Positions 16,401 through 25,000 are shown, counted from the first letter of the stretch. The stretch: 52,518 nucleotides of DNA from Candidatus Nitrosopumilus sp. (GCA_029861785.1 JAOTYR010000002.1:1-52518), one strand, 5' to 3'. Notes: generated by a model not told the origin, from the sequence alone. Numbers and translations are program-made.

Positions 16401-17843
16401 ATGTTGAAAAAAGAACTAACATTAGCTTTGAGTTATGCTTTGAATAAAGGATTCCAAATTCATCCTAATGCCTTTGAGTTTTTAGATAATGTTGATATTA
16501 AAAAACTAGAAAAAATAATAAAAGAAATTGTTCGTGAGAAAACTAAACAGAAATTATTTCAGATCAATCAGGATGATTTAGAAAATTATTTCGGGATTAA
16601 GGGAGATATGACTCTCCAGTCTAATTTCAAGGTCCTTTTTGATCCATCTTCAAAAATTACTAGTGCGGAAGGTATTAGTGGTTATTATTCCTTATTTGCA
16701 AGTCGATTTAACAAATTAAAAAAAATCATTTCTGATAGACCTGAATCCAAACTATTGAAGTCAATTGCTTCAGTAAAAATTACAAAATCTGAGGATGATA
16801 TGTTTGTGTGTGGTTTAGTAACTGCAAGAGTTAGTGAAAGGAATATCACAAAATTACTTTTAGAGGACCCAACAGGCTCATTGGAAGGGATTATCTTTGA
16901 TAATGAATTGCAAAAAACAGCAGATTTGTTGTTAAATGACCAATTTATAATGGCGAGAGTAGGATTTGGGAAGAACTCTGGATTAATAATAAAAGATTTG
17001 ATTTCGCCTGATATTCCTGATCAGGTCATTAATAGGTCTGATTCTGAGATTTTTGCAGTTTTTCTCTCAGATTTGCATATTGGAAGTAAATATTTCATGG
17101 AAGAGGAATTTACTGAATTTGTTTTATGGTTATCTAGTCCAGATCCCGTAGCACGTAAGATTCGATTTGTATTGATTGGTGGAGATGCAGTAGATGGAGT
17201 TGGTATATACCCAAATCAGAATAAAGAATTGGTTTGCCAAACTATTGAAGAACAATTAAAAAAGATGGAGGATTTGATTAGTAAGATTCCAGAATATATC
17301 AAAATATTTATCATGCCAGGAAATCATGATCCTGGAAGGAGAGCATTACCACAACCTGCAATACCAAAAAAATACAATTCTGGATTATGGGAAAGAGAAA
17401 ATGTAATCATGGTGGGTAATCCTGCAGTTATTTCATTAAACGGAGTAAAAGTGCTAATGTTTCATGGCCAAAGTATAGATGATATTGTAAAAACCACACC
17501 TGGTTTGAGTTATGATAGCCCAACCAATGTAATGAAACATCTTCTCAAAGCGAGGCACCTAAGTCCAATCTATGGAAGTCAAACGCCTATTGCCCCTGAA
17601 AAAGAGGATTTGATGGTAATTGAGAATATTCCTGATATTTTTCATGTTGGTCATGTTCATAGAGCCCAACTAGATATGTACAAAGGCATTCTTTTGATAA
17701 ATTCTGGATCATGGCAAATCCAAACTCCATTTCAGGCTAGTGTAGGAATGACTCCAAATCCTGGAATTGCGTTAATGGTAAATTTGAGAACATTTCAAGT
17801 GCTACATCAAAATTACAATTCAAAGTTAGATAATATCCTGTAG
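16401..17843 (+). CDS. polB: DNA polymerase D small subunit DP1 (3'-5' exonuclease)
   Basis: A 480-residue proofreading subunit of the archaeal replicative polymerase PolD. A helical N-terminal part (1-120) precedes an OB-fold (about 125-205), then the calcineurin-like phosphoesterase core with all metal motifs visible: SDLHIGS near 223, GGDAVDG near 260, MPGNHDPG near 305, MFHGQS near 355 and HVGHVHRAQ near 415. An intact set indicates an active Mn-dependent exonuclease. It partners with DP2 at 22100. The stop region overlaps the 3' end of convergent orc1/cdc6 by 18 nt. The gene symbol follows archaeal usage. Confidence 0.95.
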   Translation: MLKKELTLALSYALNKGFQIHPNAFEFLDNVDIKKLEKIIKEIVREKTKQKLFQINQDDLENYFGIKGDMTLQSNFKVLFDPSSKITSAEGISGYYSLFASRFNKLKKIISDRPESKLLKSIASVKITKSEDDMFVCGLVTARVSERNITKLLLEDPTGSLEGIIFDNELQKTADLLLNDQFIMARVGFGKNSGLIIKDLISPDIPDQVINRSDSEIFAVFLSDLHIGSKYFMEEEFTEFVLWLSSPDPVARKIRFVLIGGDAVDGVGIYPNQNKELVCQTIEEQLKKMEDLISKIPEYIKIFIMPGNHDPGRRALPQPAIPKKYNSGLWERENVIMVGNPAVISLNGVKVLMFHGQSIDDIVKTTPGLSYDSPTNVMKHLLKARHLSPIYGSQTPIAPEKEDLMVIENIPDIFHVGHVHRAQLDMYKGILLINSGSWQIQTPFQASVGMTPNPGIALMVNLRTFQVLHQNYNSKLDNIL

Positions 17844-19028
17844 AGTTAAATCATCCTTAAAGGTTTTTTTTATTAATTCAGATGATATTGTAAGTTTGTA
17901 CTTTTTAGTGCGTCCATGAATTCCTTGATGAACCAATCTGCCATTGATTATTCCTGATAATTCAATTTCGCTTAACATTTGAGTTATTCGTCTTTGAGTA
18001 AGTTCGTCTCGGCCCACTACTTTACATAATCCTTTGTAAGAGGAATAAATTTCTCCAGTTGAGGATCCTCCTGCTTTCATTATTGCAAGAATTAACAATT
18101 TTTCATGAAGGGGATAAGACTTTAGTGATGTTTCTTCTTTATTTTCTTCAATTTTTTGTGACGCTTCTCGTACATGTTCTTTTGTAACCTTTTCGGATTG
18201 TTGCCTTTCTGCAATTTCTCCTGCCACACGAATCAAATCTATGGCTCGTCTTGCATCTCCATGTTCTCCTCCAGCCAAGGCTGCACATAGATTAAGGGCA
18301 GGTTCCTGAACTGAATTAGGAATAAAGGCTTGGTTAATTCTTTCTTCTAGGATTTTCTTGATTTGCTCAACATTATAATTTGTAAATACAATCTCTTCTT
18401 CTCCTAAACTGCTAATTACTCTAGGATCAAGTTTTTCCTTGAATGTTAAATCATTTGATATTCCTACCAATGTTAATGAACCTTGAGTAAGTCTTTCATT
18501 TGCTCTGGTTAGTTGATATAAGATATCCTTGCCTGTTTTTGAGATTAATTGAGCAAGATAATCTATTTCATCAATTATAAAAATAGCGTTGATTTTTCCT
18601 TCATCAATACTGTTTAAAATCCGTTTAAACACCTCACTTATTGCAAGGCCAGTTGTGGGTAATTCCTTATCAGTTAATCCTAATTGCCTTCCCAAACTTA
18701 CTAGTAAACCATAGAGGGTTGTTTCCTCTTTTGAGTTGGAATAGATCAATTTTATAGGAAAATTGGATTTTTCTACTCTATCTTGAATTTTAGAAATTAC
18801 TTTTTTAACAACTAAAGTTTTCCCGGTTCCTGGTTTTCCATACACTAAAAGATTAGAAGGTCGTGATTTTTTAAGAATGGGAAGTAGTGATTGAGTGACT
18901 TGTTCTTGTTCGGAATTTCTATGTTGAATGATTTCAGGAATAAATGTAAAATGAAGAATATCTCTATCTTTTATTATTGATTTTCCAGACTCTGCAGCAT
19001 CTAATAATCTATCAATTGGGTCTGACAT
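17826..19028 (-). CDS. cdc6: Origin recognition/initiator protein Orc1/Cdc6
   Basis: I choose ATG 19028 (400 residues); the track's 19034 start is GTG. The AAA+ module has Walker A GKPGTGKT at 64-71 and Walker B AIFIIDEIDYL near 148, with sensor and lid residues (HGDARRAIDLIRVAGE) near 252. A C-terminal winged helix (about 300-400, STGEIYSSYKGLC ... RRITQMLSEIELSG) provides sequence-specific origin binding. The protein binds ORB elements and loads MCM. Its 5' end faces the 470-bp origin-like region, and a degenerate ORB lies just ahead of the start codon, suggesting autoregulation. Confidence 0.96.
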   Translation of the reverse strand: MSDPIDRLLDAAESGKSIIKDRDILHFTFIPEIIQHRNSEQEQVTQSLLPILKKSRPSNLLVYGKPGTGKTLVVKKVISKIQDRVEKSNFPIKLIYSNSKEETTLYGLLVSLGRQLGLTDKELPTTGLAISEVFKRILNSIDEGKINAIFIIDEIDYLAQLISKTGKDILYQLTRANERLTQGSLTLVGISNDLTFKEKLDPRVISSLGEEEIVFTNYNVEQIKKILEERINQAFIPNSVQEPALNLCAALAGGEHGDARRAIDLIRVAGEIAERQQSEKVTKEHVREASQKIEENKEETSLKSYPLHEKLLILAIMKAGGSSTGEIYSSYKGLCKVVGRDELTQRRITQMLSEIELSGIINGRLVHQGIHGRTKKYKLTISSELIKKTFKDDLTLQDII

Positions 19029-19031
19029 ACT

Positions 19032-19053
19032 CACACACCTTTATTTCCCCTAG
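19032..19053. promoter_or_regulatory. Degenerate ORB-like element at orc1/cdc6 5' end
   Basis: ACACCTTTATTTCCCCTAGC keeps the CCTTTATTTCC core of the two perfect ORBs in the same orientation, but differs in the TTCCAGG half. It begins about five bases ahead of the Orc1 ATG, within what should be the transcription start area, so binding here could repress the gene. Confidence 0.5.
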
Positions 19054-19174
19054 CCAATAACATAACCATATCTAAATTAAGAGAGTATAGAATAGAATAC
19101 TAACTCTAGTTTAGTTTGTAATTAATTATTTTTAGTTAAATTTTTTCTCTTAAAAAAATTAAAGAAAAGATAGA

Positions 19175-19195
19175 GTGGAAATATTGGTGTGTGGG
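19175..19195. promoter_or_regulatory. Degenerate ORB-like element, opposite orientation
   Basis: GTGGAAATATTGGTGTGTGG resembles the complement of the perfect ORB (TGGAAATAAAGGGG) with about 11 of 15 core positions kept. It lies on the far side of the AT-rich segment from the Orc1 gene and faces the two direct ORBs, an arrangement seen in archaeal origins with opposed ORB pairs. The call is by eye and weak. Confidence 0.4.
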
Positions 19196-19212
19196 TTAAT
19201 TCTAATCTATTA

Positions 19213-19227
19213 TTAACAAATTGTTAA
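19213..19227. repeat. Perfect inverted repeat in origin region
   Basis: TTAACAA, one A, then TTGTTAA: a 7-bp perfect inverted repeat. Together with the GTTAAG/CTTAAC pair at 19286-19303 it suggests dimeric protein binding sites in the origin spacer. Confidence 0.6.
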
Positions 19228-19261
19228 TTTCCTGTTAAGAAACTTCTTAAAAAACCCATTT

Positions 19262-19284
19262 TACCCCTTTATTTCCATTCCAGG
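19262..19284. repeat. ORB element 1
   Basis: This is the first copy of a 23-bp exact direct repeat (core CCCCTTTATTTCCATTCCAG). Its reverse complement fits the archaeal origin recognition box pattern recognised by Orc1/Cdc6 winged helix and AAA+ residues. The copy is followed by the inverted pair GTTAAG/CTTAAC. Confidence 0.85.
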
Positions 19285-19285
19285 C

Positions 19286-19303
19286 GTTAAGATTGACCTT
19301 AAC
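19286..19303. repeat. Inverted repeat GTTAAG-N6-CTTAAC
   Basis: A 6-bp perfect inverted repeat located between ORB 1 and ORB 2. Related GTTAAC/GTTAAT motifs recur at 19304-19310, 19387-19395, 19430-19439, 19446-19455 and 19476-19481, so it may be one of a family of sites. Confidence 0.5.
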
Positions 19304-19322
19304 ATTGTTAATATCCAAAAAC

Positions 19323-19345
19323 TACCCCTTTATTTCCATTCCAGG
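19323..19345. repeat. ORB element 2
   Basis: The second exact copy of the 23-bp repeat at 19262-19284, same orientation, 61 bp start to start. Sequences outside the 23 bp diverge at once, which points to selection on the element and not to a recent duplication. Confidence 0.85.
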
Positions 19346-19429
19346 TATGAAATAAGGCCCTAAAATTGTATATTATGGGTAAATTTGTTAATAACAAAAA
19401 ACAACCTAGGCGTGACTTAGGCAGTCAAT

Positions 19430-19455
19430 GTTAACAAAGTGGTTTGTTAACAAAG
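19430..19455. repeat. Tandem GTTAACAAAG motifs
   Basis: GTTAACAAAG occurs at 19430-19439 and again at 19446-19455, 16 bp apart, with a third GTTAAC at 19476-19481. They lie 25-75 bp ahead of the small wHTH gene at 19506 and may be its operator or a second set of origin sites. Confidence 0.55.
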
Positions 19456-19505
19456 ATTCTCGGATCTATTGAACTGTTAACATTTGATCCTCAAAGGTCT
19501 CAAAG

Positions 19506-19892
19506 ATGGCCAAAAAAAGAATTCGTATTGATATGGAAGACTCTGATGGAGCCAAATACGATATTAAACTAGAAGGAAACGTTACTAGAGATAAAATCCT
19601 AAAAATATTTGAAATGATGGATTTGATGAATATTGAAGAAGAGCAAGAAGTTACAAATATTGATTCAATTGGAGCAAAAATTTGGCATATAGTAGACAAG
19701 TTCTTCCCTATGGAAAAATTCACCTCCACAAATATTCTTGAAAAATATGAGGATGAATATAACGAGCCAGTAAAATTAAGTATAATTTCCACTTATTTAT
19801 CCAGATTTTCTACAAAAGGTAAGATTGACAGAATTCGAACTGGGCGAGAATGGACATATCAAACGATAAAACTTAGCCAGAAACAAAAATAA
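19506..19892 (+). CDS. Origin-adjacent winged-helix-like protein, unknown
   Basis: A 128-residue protein with an N-terminal short beta segment (KRIRIDMEDSDGAKYDIKLEGNV), an acidic helix (KILKIFEMMDLMNIEEEQEV) and a C-terminal winged-helix-like domain at about 55-125 (FTSTNILEKYEDEYNEPV, LSIISTYLSRFSTKGKIDRIR, REWTYQTIKL). I do not recognise a named family. Its position, first gene downstream of the origin and behind an array of GTTAAC motifs, makes a role in origin regulation or self-regulation plausible, but that is inferred from context only. Confidence 0.75.
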   Translation: MAKKRIRIDMEDSDGAKYDIKLEGNVTRDKILKIFEMMDLMNIEEEQEVTNIDSIGAKIWHIVDKFFPMEKFTSTNILEKYEDEYNEPVKLSIISTYLSRFSTKGKIDRIRTGREWTYQTIKLSQKQK

Positions 19893-19894
19893 AA

Positions 19895-20056
19895 CTAGGA
19901 AATTGTTATTTTTCGTACAATTAACCTATCTTTTCCCAAAATCAACTTAACATATTCACCTTTCTGAATATCCATATATTTTCTAAATTGTTTTGGAATA
20001 GAAATCGTCCCTGCAGAAGTAATTTTTACCAATACCTCATTTTCCTGGACTGACAT
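19895..20056 (-). CDS. AbrB/SpoVT-type DNA-binding protein
   Basis: A 53-residue protein from ATG 20056; the track's 20119 start adds 21 low-complexity residues and would lie upstream of the TATA box. The sequence VKITSAGTISIPKQFRKYMDIQKGEYVKLILG is a single swapped-hairpin AbrB domain, which dimerises and binds DNA, usually as a transition regulator or antitoxin. No toxin gene adjoins it. It is convergent with the origin-adjacent wHTH gene, with 2 nt between the stops. Confidence 0.85.
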   Translation of the reverse strand: MSVQENEVLVKITSAGTISIPKQFRKYMDIQKGEYVKLILGKDRLIVRKITIS

Positions 20057-20076
20057 TATATTGTTATAATTTAATA

Positions 20077-20084
20077 ATATATAT
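20077..20084 (-). promoter_or_regulatory. TATA box of AbrB-like gene
   Basis: TATATATA lies about 25 nt ahead of ATG 20056, inside a longer AT-only stretch. It supports the shorter start and a leaderless mRNA. Confidence 0.5.
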
Positions 20085-20180
20085 AAATTAATAAATTTAT
20101 TAATTATAATTAAAATCATGGATTAAACCTGTTTTTTGTAAAATTAAAAAATTAAAAAACAAAATAATTTAAAAATATGA

Positions 20181-20780
20181 CTAAGTTATAGTTGGAATAG
20201 ATTCCATTACACCAATCTTCTCTTTTCCTTTTTCTGAAATAGAATAAGTGTATGGTTTTGAATTTGTATTTCTTTTTACAAATCCATCTTCAAATAATTT
20301 TTTCATCAATCTTGATGTATGCTCTCTACTCCTTTTTAATGTGATTTGTATGTCACGTGATGTCATAGCTTTGTCTGTGATTAGATGCAACACATAATTT
20401 GTTGCATTATTGTGATGTAAATTAGGCATACGAGGTATATTTTGTTCCTCCTTAGGCACAATTTCAGATTTTACTATAGGTTCAATAGGTTTTCTATTGA
20501 CTTCATTTTTTGCAAGTTTTTCTATGAAGTGTTTTAGTTCCAGGTTAGGATCATTTGTTTTTTCCTCCAAACCTTGAAGTTCTATTGAATCTAGGCGTAT
20601 TTTCATATCAATTAATTGTCTTTCATAATATTCTAGGCGTTCAGATTGTGATGTATCTGTATTTTGATTTGTTTTAATCATTGGACGTAATTTGTAATAG
20701 GTAAAAAGACCTCCCAACCCAACCAAAAACGCAATTATCACACTCAATATTACATCAGGGTCAGGAATTTCTATTAACAT
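20181..20780 (-). CDS. Membrane-anchored winged-helix regulator
   Basis: A 199-residue protein from ATG 20780; the track adds a GTG one codon earlier. Residues about 10-30 are one transmembrane helix (VILSVIIAFLVGLGGLFTYY). A coiled-coil-like charged stalk (about 45-110, SERLEYYERQLIDMKIRLDS) follows, then a C-terminal MarR-like winged helix (about 125-195, LHLITDKAMTSRDIQITLKR, TSRLMKKLFEDGFVKR, PYTYSISEKGKEKI). The topology fits a membrane-tethered transcription factor. The target is unknown; the neighbouring TATCACA motifs are candidates. Confidence 0.75.
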   Translation of the reverse strand: MLIEIPDPDVILSVIIAFLVGLGGLFTYYKLRPMIKTNQNTDTSQSERLEYYERQLIDMKIRLDSIELQGLEEKTNDPNLELKHFIEKLAKNEVNRKPIEPIVKSEIVPKEEQNIPRMPNLHHNNATNYVLHLITDKAMTSRDIQITLKRSREHTSRLMKKLFEDGFVKRNTNSKPYTYSISEKGKEKIGVMESIPTIT

Positions 20781-20906
20781 CACAAAATCAATTCCTACTT
20801 TGTGATTTATCGTGATTGACCAACATTATTTCACACTTTAGATTAACATACTCACATAGACTATCACAATTGCTACAAACAAAATACTAACTGAAATAAC
20901 ATCATA

Positions 20907-21269
20907 TCACATATTACATGCCTGACGAATTACTTTATCAATCACATTTATCACATCATCTTCTCTCTCTGGAAAGATATCACTATCATTTATCACACTA
21001 ATTTGCTCTGAAAGCTTTGATATCACATCAATATCATCAGGCAAAAGTATGCCTAGACCACGTAAAATTATGATTGAGTAAAATAATGAGATTAATTTTT
21101 CTCTGGATTGACTTACTTGCCTGTAATACGCACCTTTTGTTATAGTAAATTTTGATTCAAGAAGATCTCTCTGATTTAAAATAATTTCAATTTGTCGCTC
21201 TGTAAACAAGGATTTTTTGATAATTTTTCTAATAATATTGTTAAAATTTGATTGATCGAACTCTGACAT
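20907..21269 (-). CDS. Small helical protein near origin, unknown
   Basis: A 120-residue protein rich in helix. It starts SEFDQSNFNNIIRKIIKKSLF, followed by TERQIEIILNQRDLLESKFTITKGAYYRQVSQSREK, which resembles a helix-turn-helix; the C-terminal half is acidic and helical (DVISKLSEQISVINDSDIFPERE). No enzymatic motif is present and I do not recognise it with confidence. It lies upstream of the membrane-anchored regulator on the same strand and divergent from the GGGPS-DP2 operon. The gene and its 5' flank are unusually rich in ATCACA on the plus strand. Confidence 0.65.
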   Translation of the reverse strand: MSEFDQSNFNNIIRKIIKKSLFTERQIEIILNQRDLLESKFTITKGAYYRQVSQSREKLISLFYSIIILRGLGILLPDDIDVISKLSEQISVINDSDIFPEREDDVINVIDKVIRQACNM

Positions 21270-21334
21270 AGCTATACAAATCTGTATACCACTATTCCAA
21301 TTAAACTTTAAAGACCTATCTACAAACTCATTTT

Positions 21335-22090
21335 ATGACTGGAAATAAAGTTGAATCATTCCTAAAATCTGAATTAAAAAAGAAAAATGCATTATTATTT
21401 ATATTAATAGACTCTGAGGTATCAAACCTAGAATCTTCAAAAAAATTGGCTCAAGATGTAGAAAAAATTGGAGCCTCTGCCATTCTGGTAGGTGGATCAT
21501 CTGCAACAGATCAAATCGAGATGGCCCAAGTAGTTAAAGGTATTAAACAAGGAATTAAAATACCAATTATTCTCTTTCCAGGCAACGTAACAGGGGTAGT
21601 TCCTGAAGCTGATGCCATTCTTTTTAGTTCGTTAATGAATTCTGAAAATCCATATTTTATTACTCAGGCTCAAGCACTTGGTGCTCCAAGTGTTCTAAAA
21701 TTTGGTCTTGAACCTCTTCCAACAGCATATTTAGTAATTGGAGATGGAACATCTGCCTGGTTTGTCGGGGCTGCAAGAGGAATCCCCTTTGAAAAACCAA
21801 AAATTGCGGCTGCTTATGCACTTGCAGCACAATTTCTTGGTATGAGATTTGTCTATCTAGAGGCGGGCTCAGGTGCAAAATCAACTGTTACCCCAGAGAT
21901 GATTAAGAAAGTAAGAAGAGTTTTTAATGGATTTTTAATAGTTGGTGGAGGAATTAAAGAAGTCAAGACAGCAAAAGAATTAGTAAAAGCCGGAGCTGAC
22001 GCTCTTGTAATCGGTACTTTTCTTGAGAAAGGAGGAAGTATCAAGAAATTAACTGAAATTGCAAAAACAATTCAAAGAACCAAACGATAA
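21335..22090 (+). CDS. Geranylgeranylglyceryl phosphate synthase
   Basis: A 251-residue TIM-barrel prenyltransferase of the PcrB/GGGPS family. It joins geranylgeranyl diphosphate to sn-glycerol-1-phosphate, the first ether bond of archaeal lipids. Visible markers are LFILIDSE at the N-terminal strand, AILVGGSSATDQ, LFPGNVTGVVPEADAILF, YLEAGSGAKSTV near 176-187 and the phosphate-binding LIVGGGIKEVKTA and ALVIGTFLEKGG. The length is normal. It lies 9 nt ahead of DP2, a pairing known in thaumarchaea. Its substrate supplier, GGPP synthase, is represented in this window only by a broken remnant at 6.8 kb. Confidence 0.93.
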   Translation: MTGNKVESFLKSELKKKNALLFILIDSEVSNLESSKKLAQDVEKIGASAILVGGSSATDQIEMAQVVKGIKQGIKIPIILFPGNVTGVVPEADAILFSSLMNSENPYFITQAQALGAPSVLKFGLEPLPTAYLVIGDGTSAWFVGAARGIPFEKPKIAAAYALAAQFLGMRFVYLEAGSGAKSTVTPEMIKKVRRVFNGFLIVGGGIKEVKTAKELVKAGADALVIGTFLEKGGSIKKLTEIAKTIQRTKR

Positions 22091-22099
22091 CAGATCATA

Positions 22100-25000
22100 A
22101 TGTCTGAAGATAGTTCAATTTCCCGTTTACGTGGTATAAAAATGCCTAATTATTATAGAAATTACTATACCGATCTTTCAACTGAAACCTATACCATTTT
22201 TGAAAAGGCAGCAGAAGCTAAATCAAGTTTAGTGGATTCTTCTGGAATAATTGAGCCGAAAATCGCATTTGATTTAGCAGACAGGGTTGCAAAAATGCAC
22301 GAAATTGATATTGCCGATCCACTACGTGAATTATTAAAAATTAATGGAAAAGAACTCGCAGCTTTAATCCTCTCAAAGGAGATTGCTTTAGGTAAATATT
22401 CACTTTCTGAGGCTAGTTTGGAGGAAAAACTGGATTTAGCAGTCAGGGTAGGTTTGGCCATAGTGACTGAAGGTGTCACAATTGCTCCGCTTCAAGGGAT
22501 TAGTGAAGTTAAGATAAAGAAAAACAAGGATGGAACTGATTACCTTTCAGTTTCGATAGCAGGACCAATGAGATCTGCCGGTGGAACCGAATCTGCAGTG
22601 ACAATGCTGATAGCTGACCATGTAAGAAAAACAGCTGGACTTTCAAAATTCCAAGCTGATTCTTTCGATGATGAAACTGGAAGATTTGTTGAAGAATTAC
22701 GAATCTATGAAAGAGAAGCTGGAAATTTCCAATTTCATATCTTAGATGAGGATATTATTCGAGTAATTTCCAATCTTCCAGTTGAACTTGACGGTGTGGA
22801 TACAGATCCTTATGAGGTGGTTAATCATAAAGGTATGACTAGAATCAAAACTGATAGAGTTAGGGGTGGCGCATTAAGGGTCTTAAATGATGGATTAATT
22901 GGAAGATCTAAAAAATTACTCAAGAGAATTGATCTATACAATCTAGATGGTTGGGAGTGGCTTGGAGATTTGAAAGGGGCAATTCAAACAGGAGACAATC
23001 AAGAGGATGCAGCAACAAAAAGAATGCGTGAGGTCATCACAGGACGTTCTGTTTTATCCATGCCCAACAAATTAGGTGGATTTAGACTTCGATATGGCCG
23101 AGCTTGTAATACAGGATTTGCAGCAGTGGGAATTCATCCTGTCGTAGCAGAAATTTTAGACCATACAATAGCAGTAGGCACTCAAATTAAAATTGATATC
23201 CCAGGAAAAGGTGCTACAGTAGCTTTTGTTGATTCAATTGAAACTCCAACTGTCCGTTTAAAAAATGGAGATGTTGTAAAAATAAAGAATGTAAAACAAG
23301 GGATTGAAATTAAAAACGAAATTGAAAAAATTTTACATTTAGGAGATATTTTAATTTCTTTTGGAGATTTCTTAGAAAATAACGCTCAACTTGTACCAAC
23401 AGGTTATGTTGAAGAATATTGGATTGAAGAATTAAGAGAAAAACTCGCAAAATGTGAGCCAAATGATGAGTATCTGAGCCAATTTCTTGACCGTAAACCC
23501 AATTTGGATGAGGCTCTAAAGATTTCCTTAGATTTTCAAATACCATTATATCCAGAATTTTTATATTTTTGGGACCAAATTTCCCCTTCAGAATTATCAG
23601 AAATTTTACAACCAAAAAAAGTAAATAAAAATACAATAGAATATGACCTAAATAGTAAAAAAATTCTTGAAAAACTAGGAGTTCCTCATCACCAAAGAAA
23701 CTCAATAATTCTTGCAAAAAATGAAGCAAAAATTTTCTATAATTTACTCTTTAGAAAAACACTAATAATTGATGATTCATCAGTACCAAAAATCATTTCA
23801 AAATCTTCGGAAATTCCGATAAGAAACAAGTCTTCTACTTTTATTGGAGTCAGAATTGGGAGACCAGAAAAAGCAGCTGCTAGACAAATGAAACCTCCAA
23901 CCCATATTTTATTTCCAATTAGCGACAAAGGAGGACCTACAAGAGACCTTTTGAAAGCCTCCAGACATGCCAATTTTTTCACAAATATCTTCAATAGACA
24001 ATGTACCACCTGCAACGAGCCATCAATAGGCATAAAATGCTCCAAATGTGGAAGAAAAACCTCAGTAACCTATCAGTGCTCAAAGTGTAGAGATATCCTT
24101 GATTCTCCTTTTTGTGAGAAATGTAAACGAAAGGCACATTCTCATTCTTACAAATCTTTTCCACTAAAGGAAAAATTACTATCTGCTCAAGAAAAGATGG
24201 GACTCAGAGCACAAGAACCTTTCAAGGGAGTAAAAGAGCTAATAAGCCAAGATAGAATTGCAGAACCTCTAGAAAAGGGATTAGTCAGACAAAATTTTGG
24301 CCTTACCACCTTCAAAGATGGAACTATCCGATTTGATGCCACTAATTCTCCAATAACTCAATTCAAACCTTCATGGATTGGAACCTCCATTGAAAAACTC
24401 AAAGAATTAGGATATACACAAGATATTGATGGAAACCTAATTACAAACTCTGAACAAATAATTGAAATCCGAATGCAAGATGTTATTATTCCATATGAAA
24501 GTGGACGCTATCTCATTGCCACTTGCAAATACATTGATGTTCTATTGAAAAAGTTCTATGGAAAATTGCCTTTTTATAATGTAAAAAGTTCTGAAGAATT
24601 AATCGGGCATCTAATAATTGGTTTGGCACCCCATACCTCTGTTGGAATTGTAGGAAGAATTATTGGATTTACAGAGACTCATGTTTGCTTTGCAACTCCA
24701 AACTGGCATTCAGCAAAACGAAGGGATGCTGATGGGGATGCAGATTCAATAATGCTCCTAATGGATAGCCTTCTAAACTTTTCAAGACAATTTCTATCAG
24801 ATAGAATTGGAGGTCTGATGGATGCTCCATTATTGGTTCAGCCGTTGGTTTTACCCCATGAATCTCAACCTCAAGCACATAATTTAGAAGTCACAAAATC
24901 ATTACCCTTGAATTTTTTTAAAACCACACTTCAACAAAATAAAGCTTCAACAGTAAAATCAGTAGAAATTATAGAATCACGACTAGAAACTGAAAGACAA

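Larger units (their letters stand above)
19029..19505 (+). other. oriC: Predicted chromosomal replication origin (oriC)
   Basis: This gene-free stretch adjoins orc1/cdc6. It contains two identical ORB-like repeats, two degenerate ORBs, an AT-rich segment at about 19082-19170 (runs such as TTTTTTCTCTTAAAAAAATT) that could be the unwinding element, an inverted repeat TTAACAA-A-TTGTTAA (19213-19227), and several GTTAAC/GTTAAG motifs. The ORB core corresponds, on the minus strand, to the archaeal pattern TGGAAATAAAGGGG. Location beside the initiator gene is typical of archaeal origins. The exact boundaries are inferred. Confidence 0.85.

Noticed and set aside
19262-19345. The 23-bp direct repeat as a small CRISPR array
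   Set aside because: There are only two exact copies, with a 38-nt spacer, no further units and no cas genes, and the motif fits an ORB beside orc1/cdc6.
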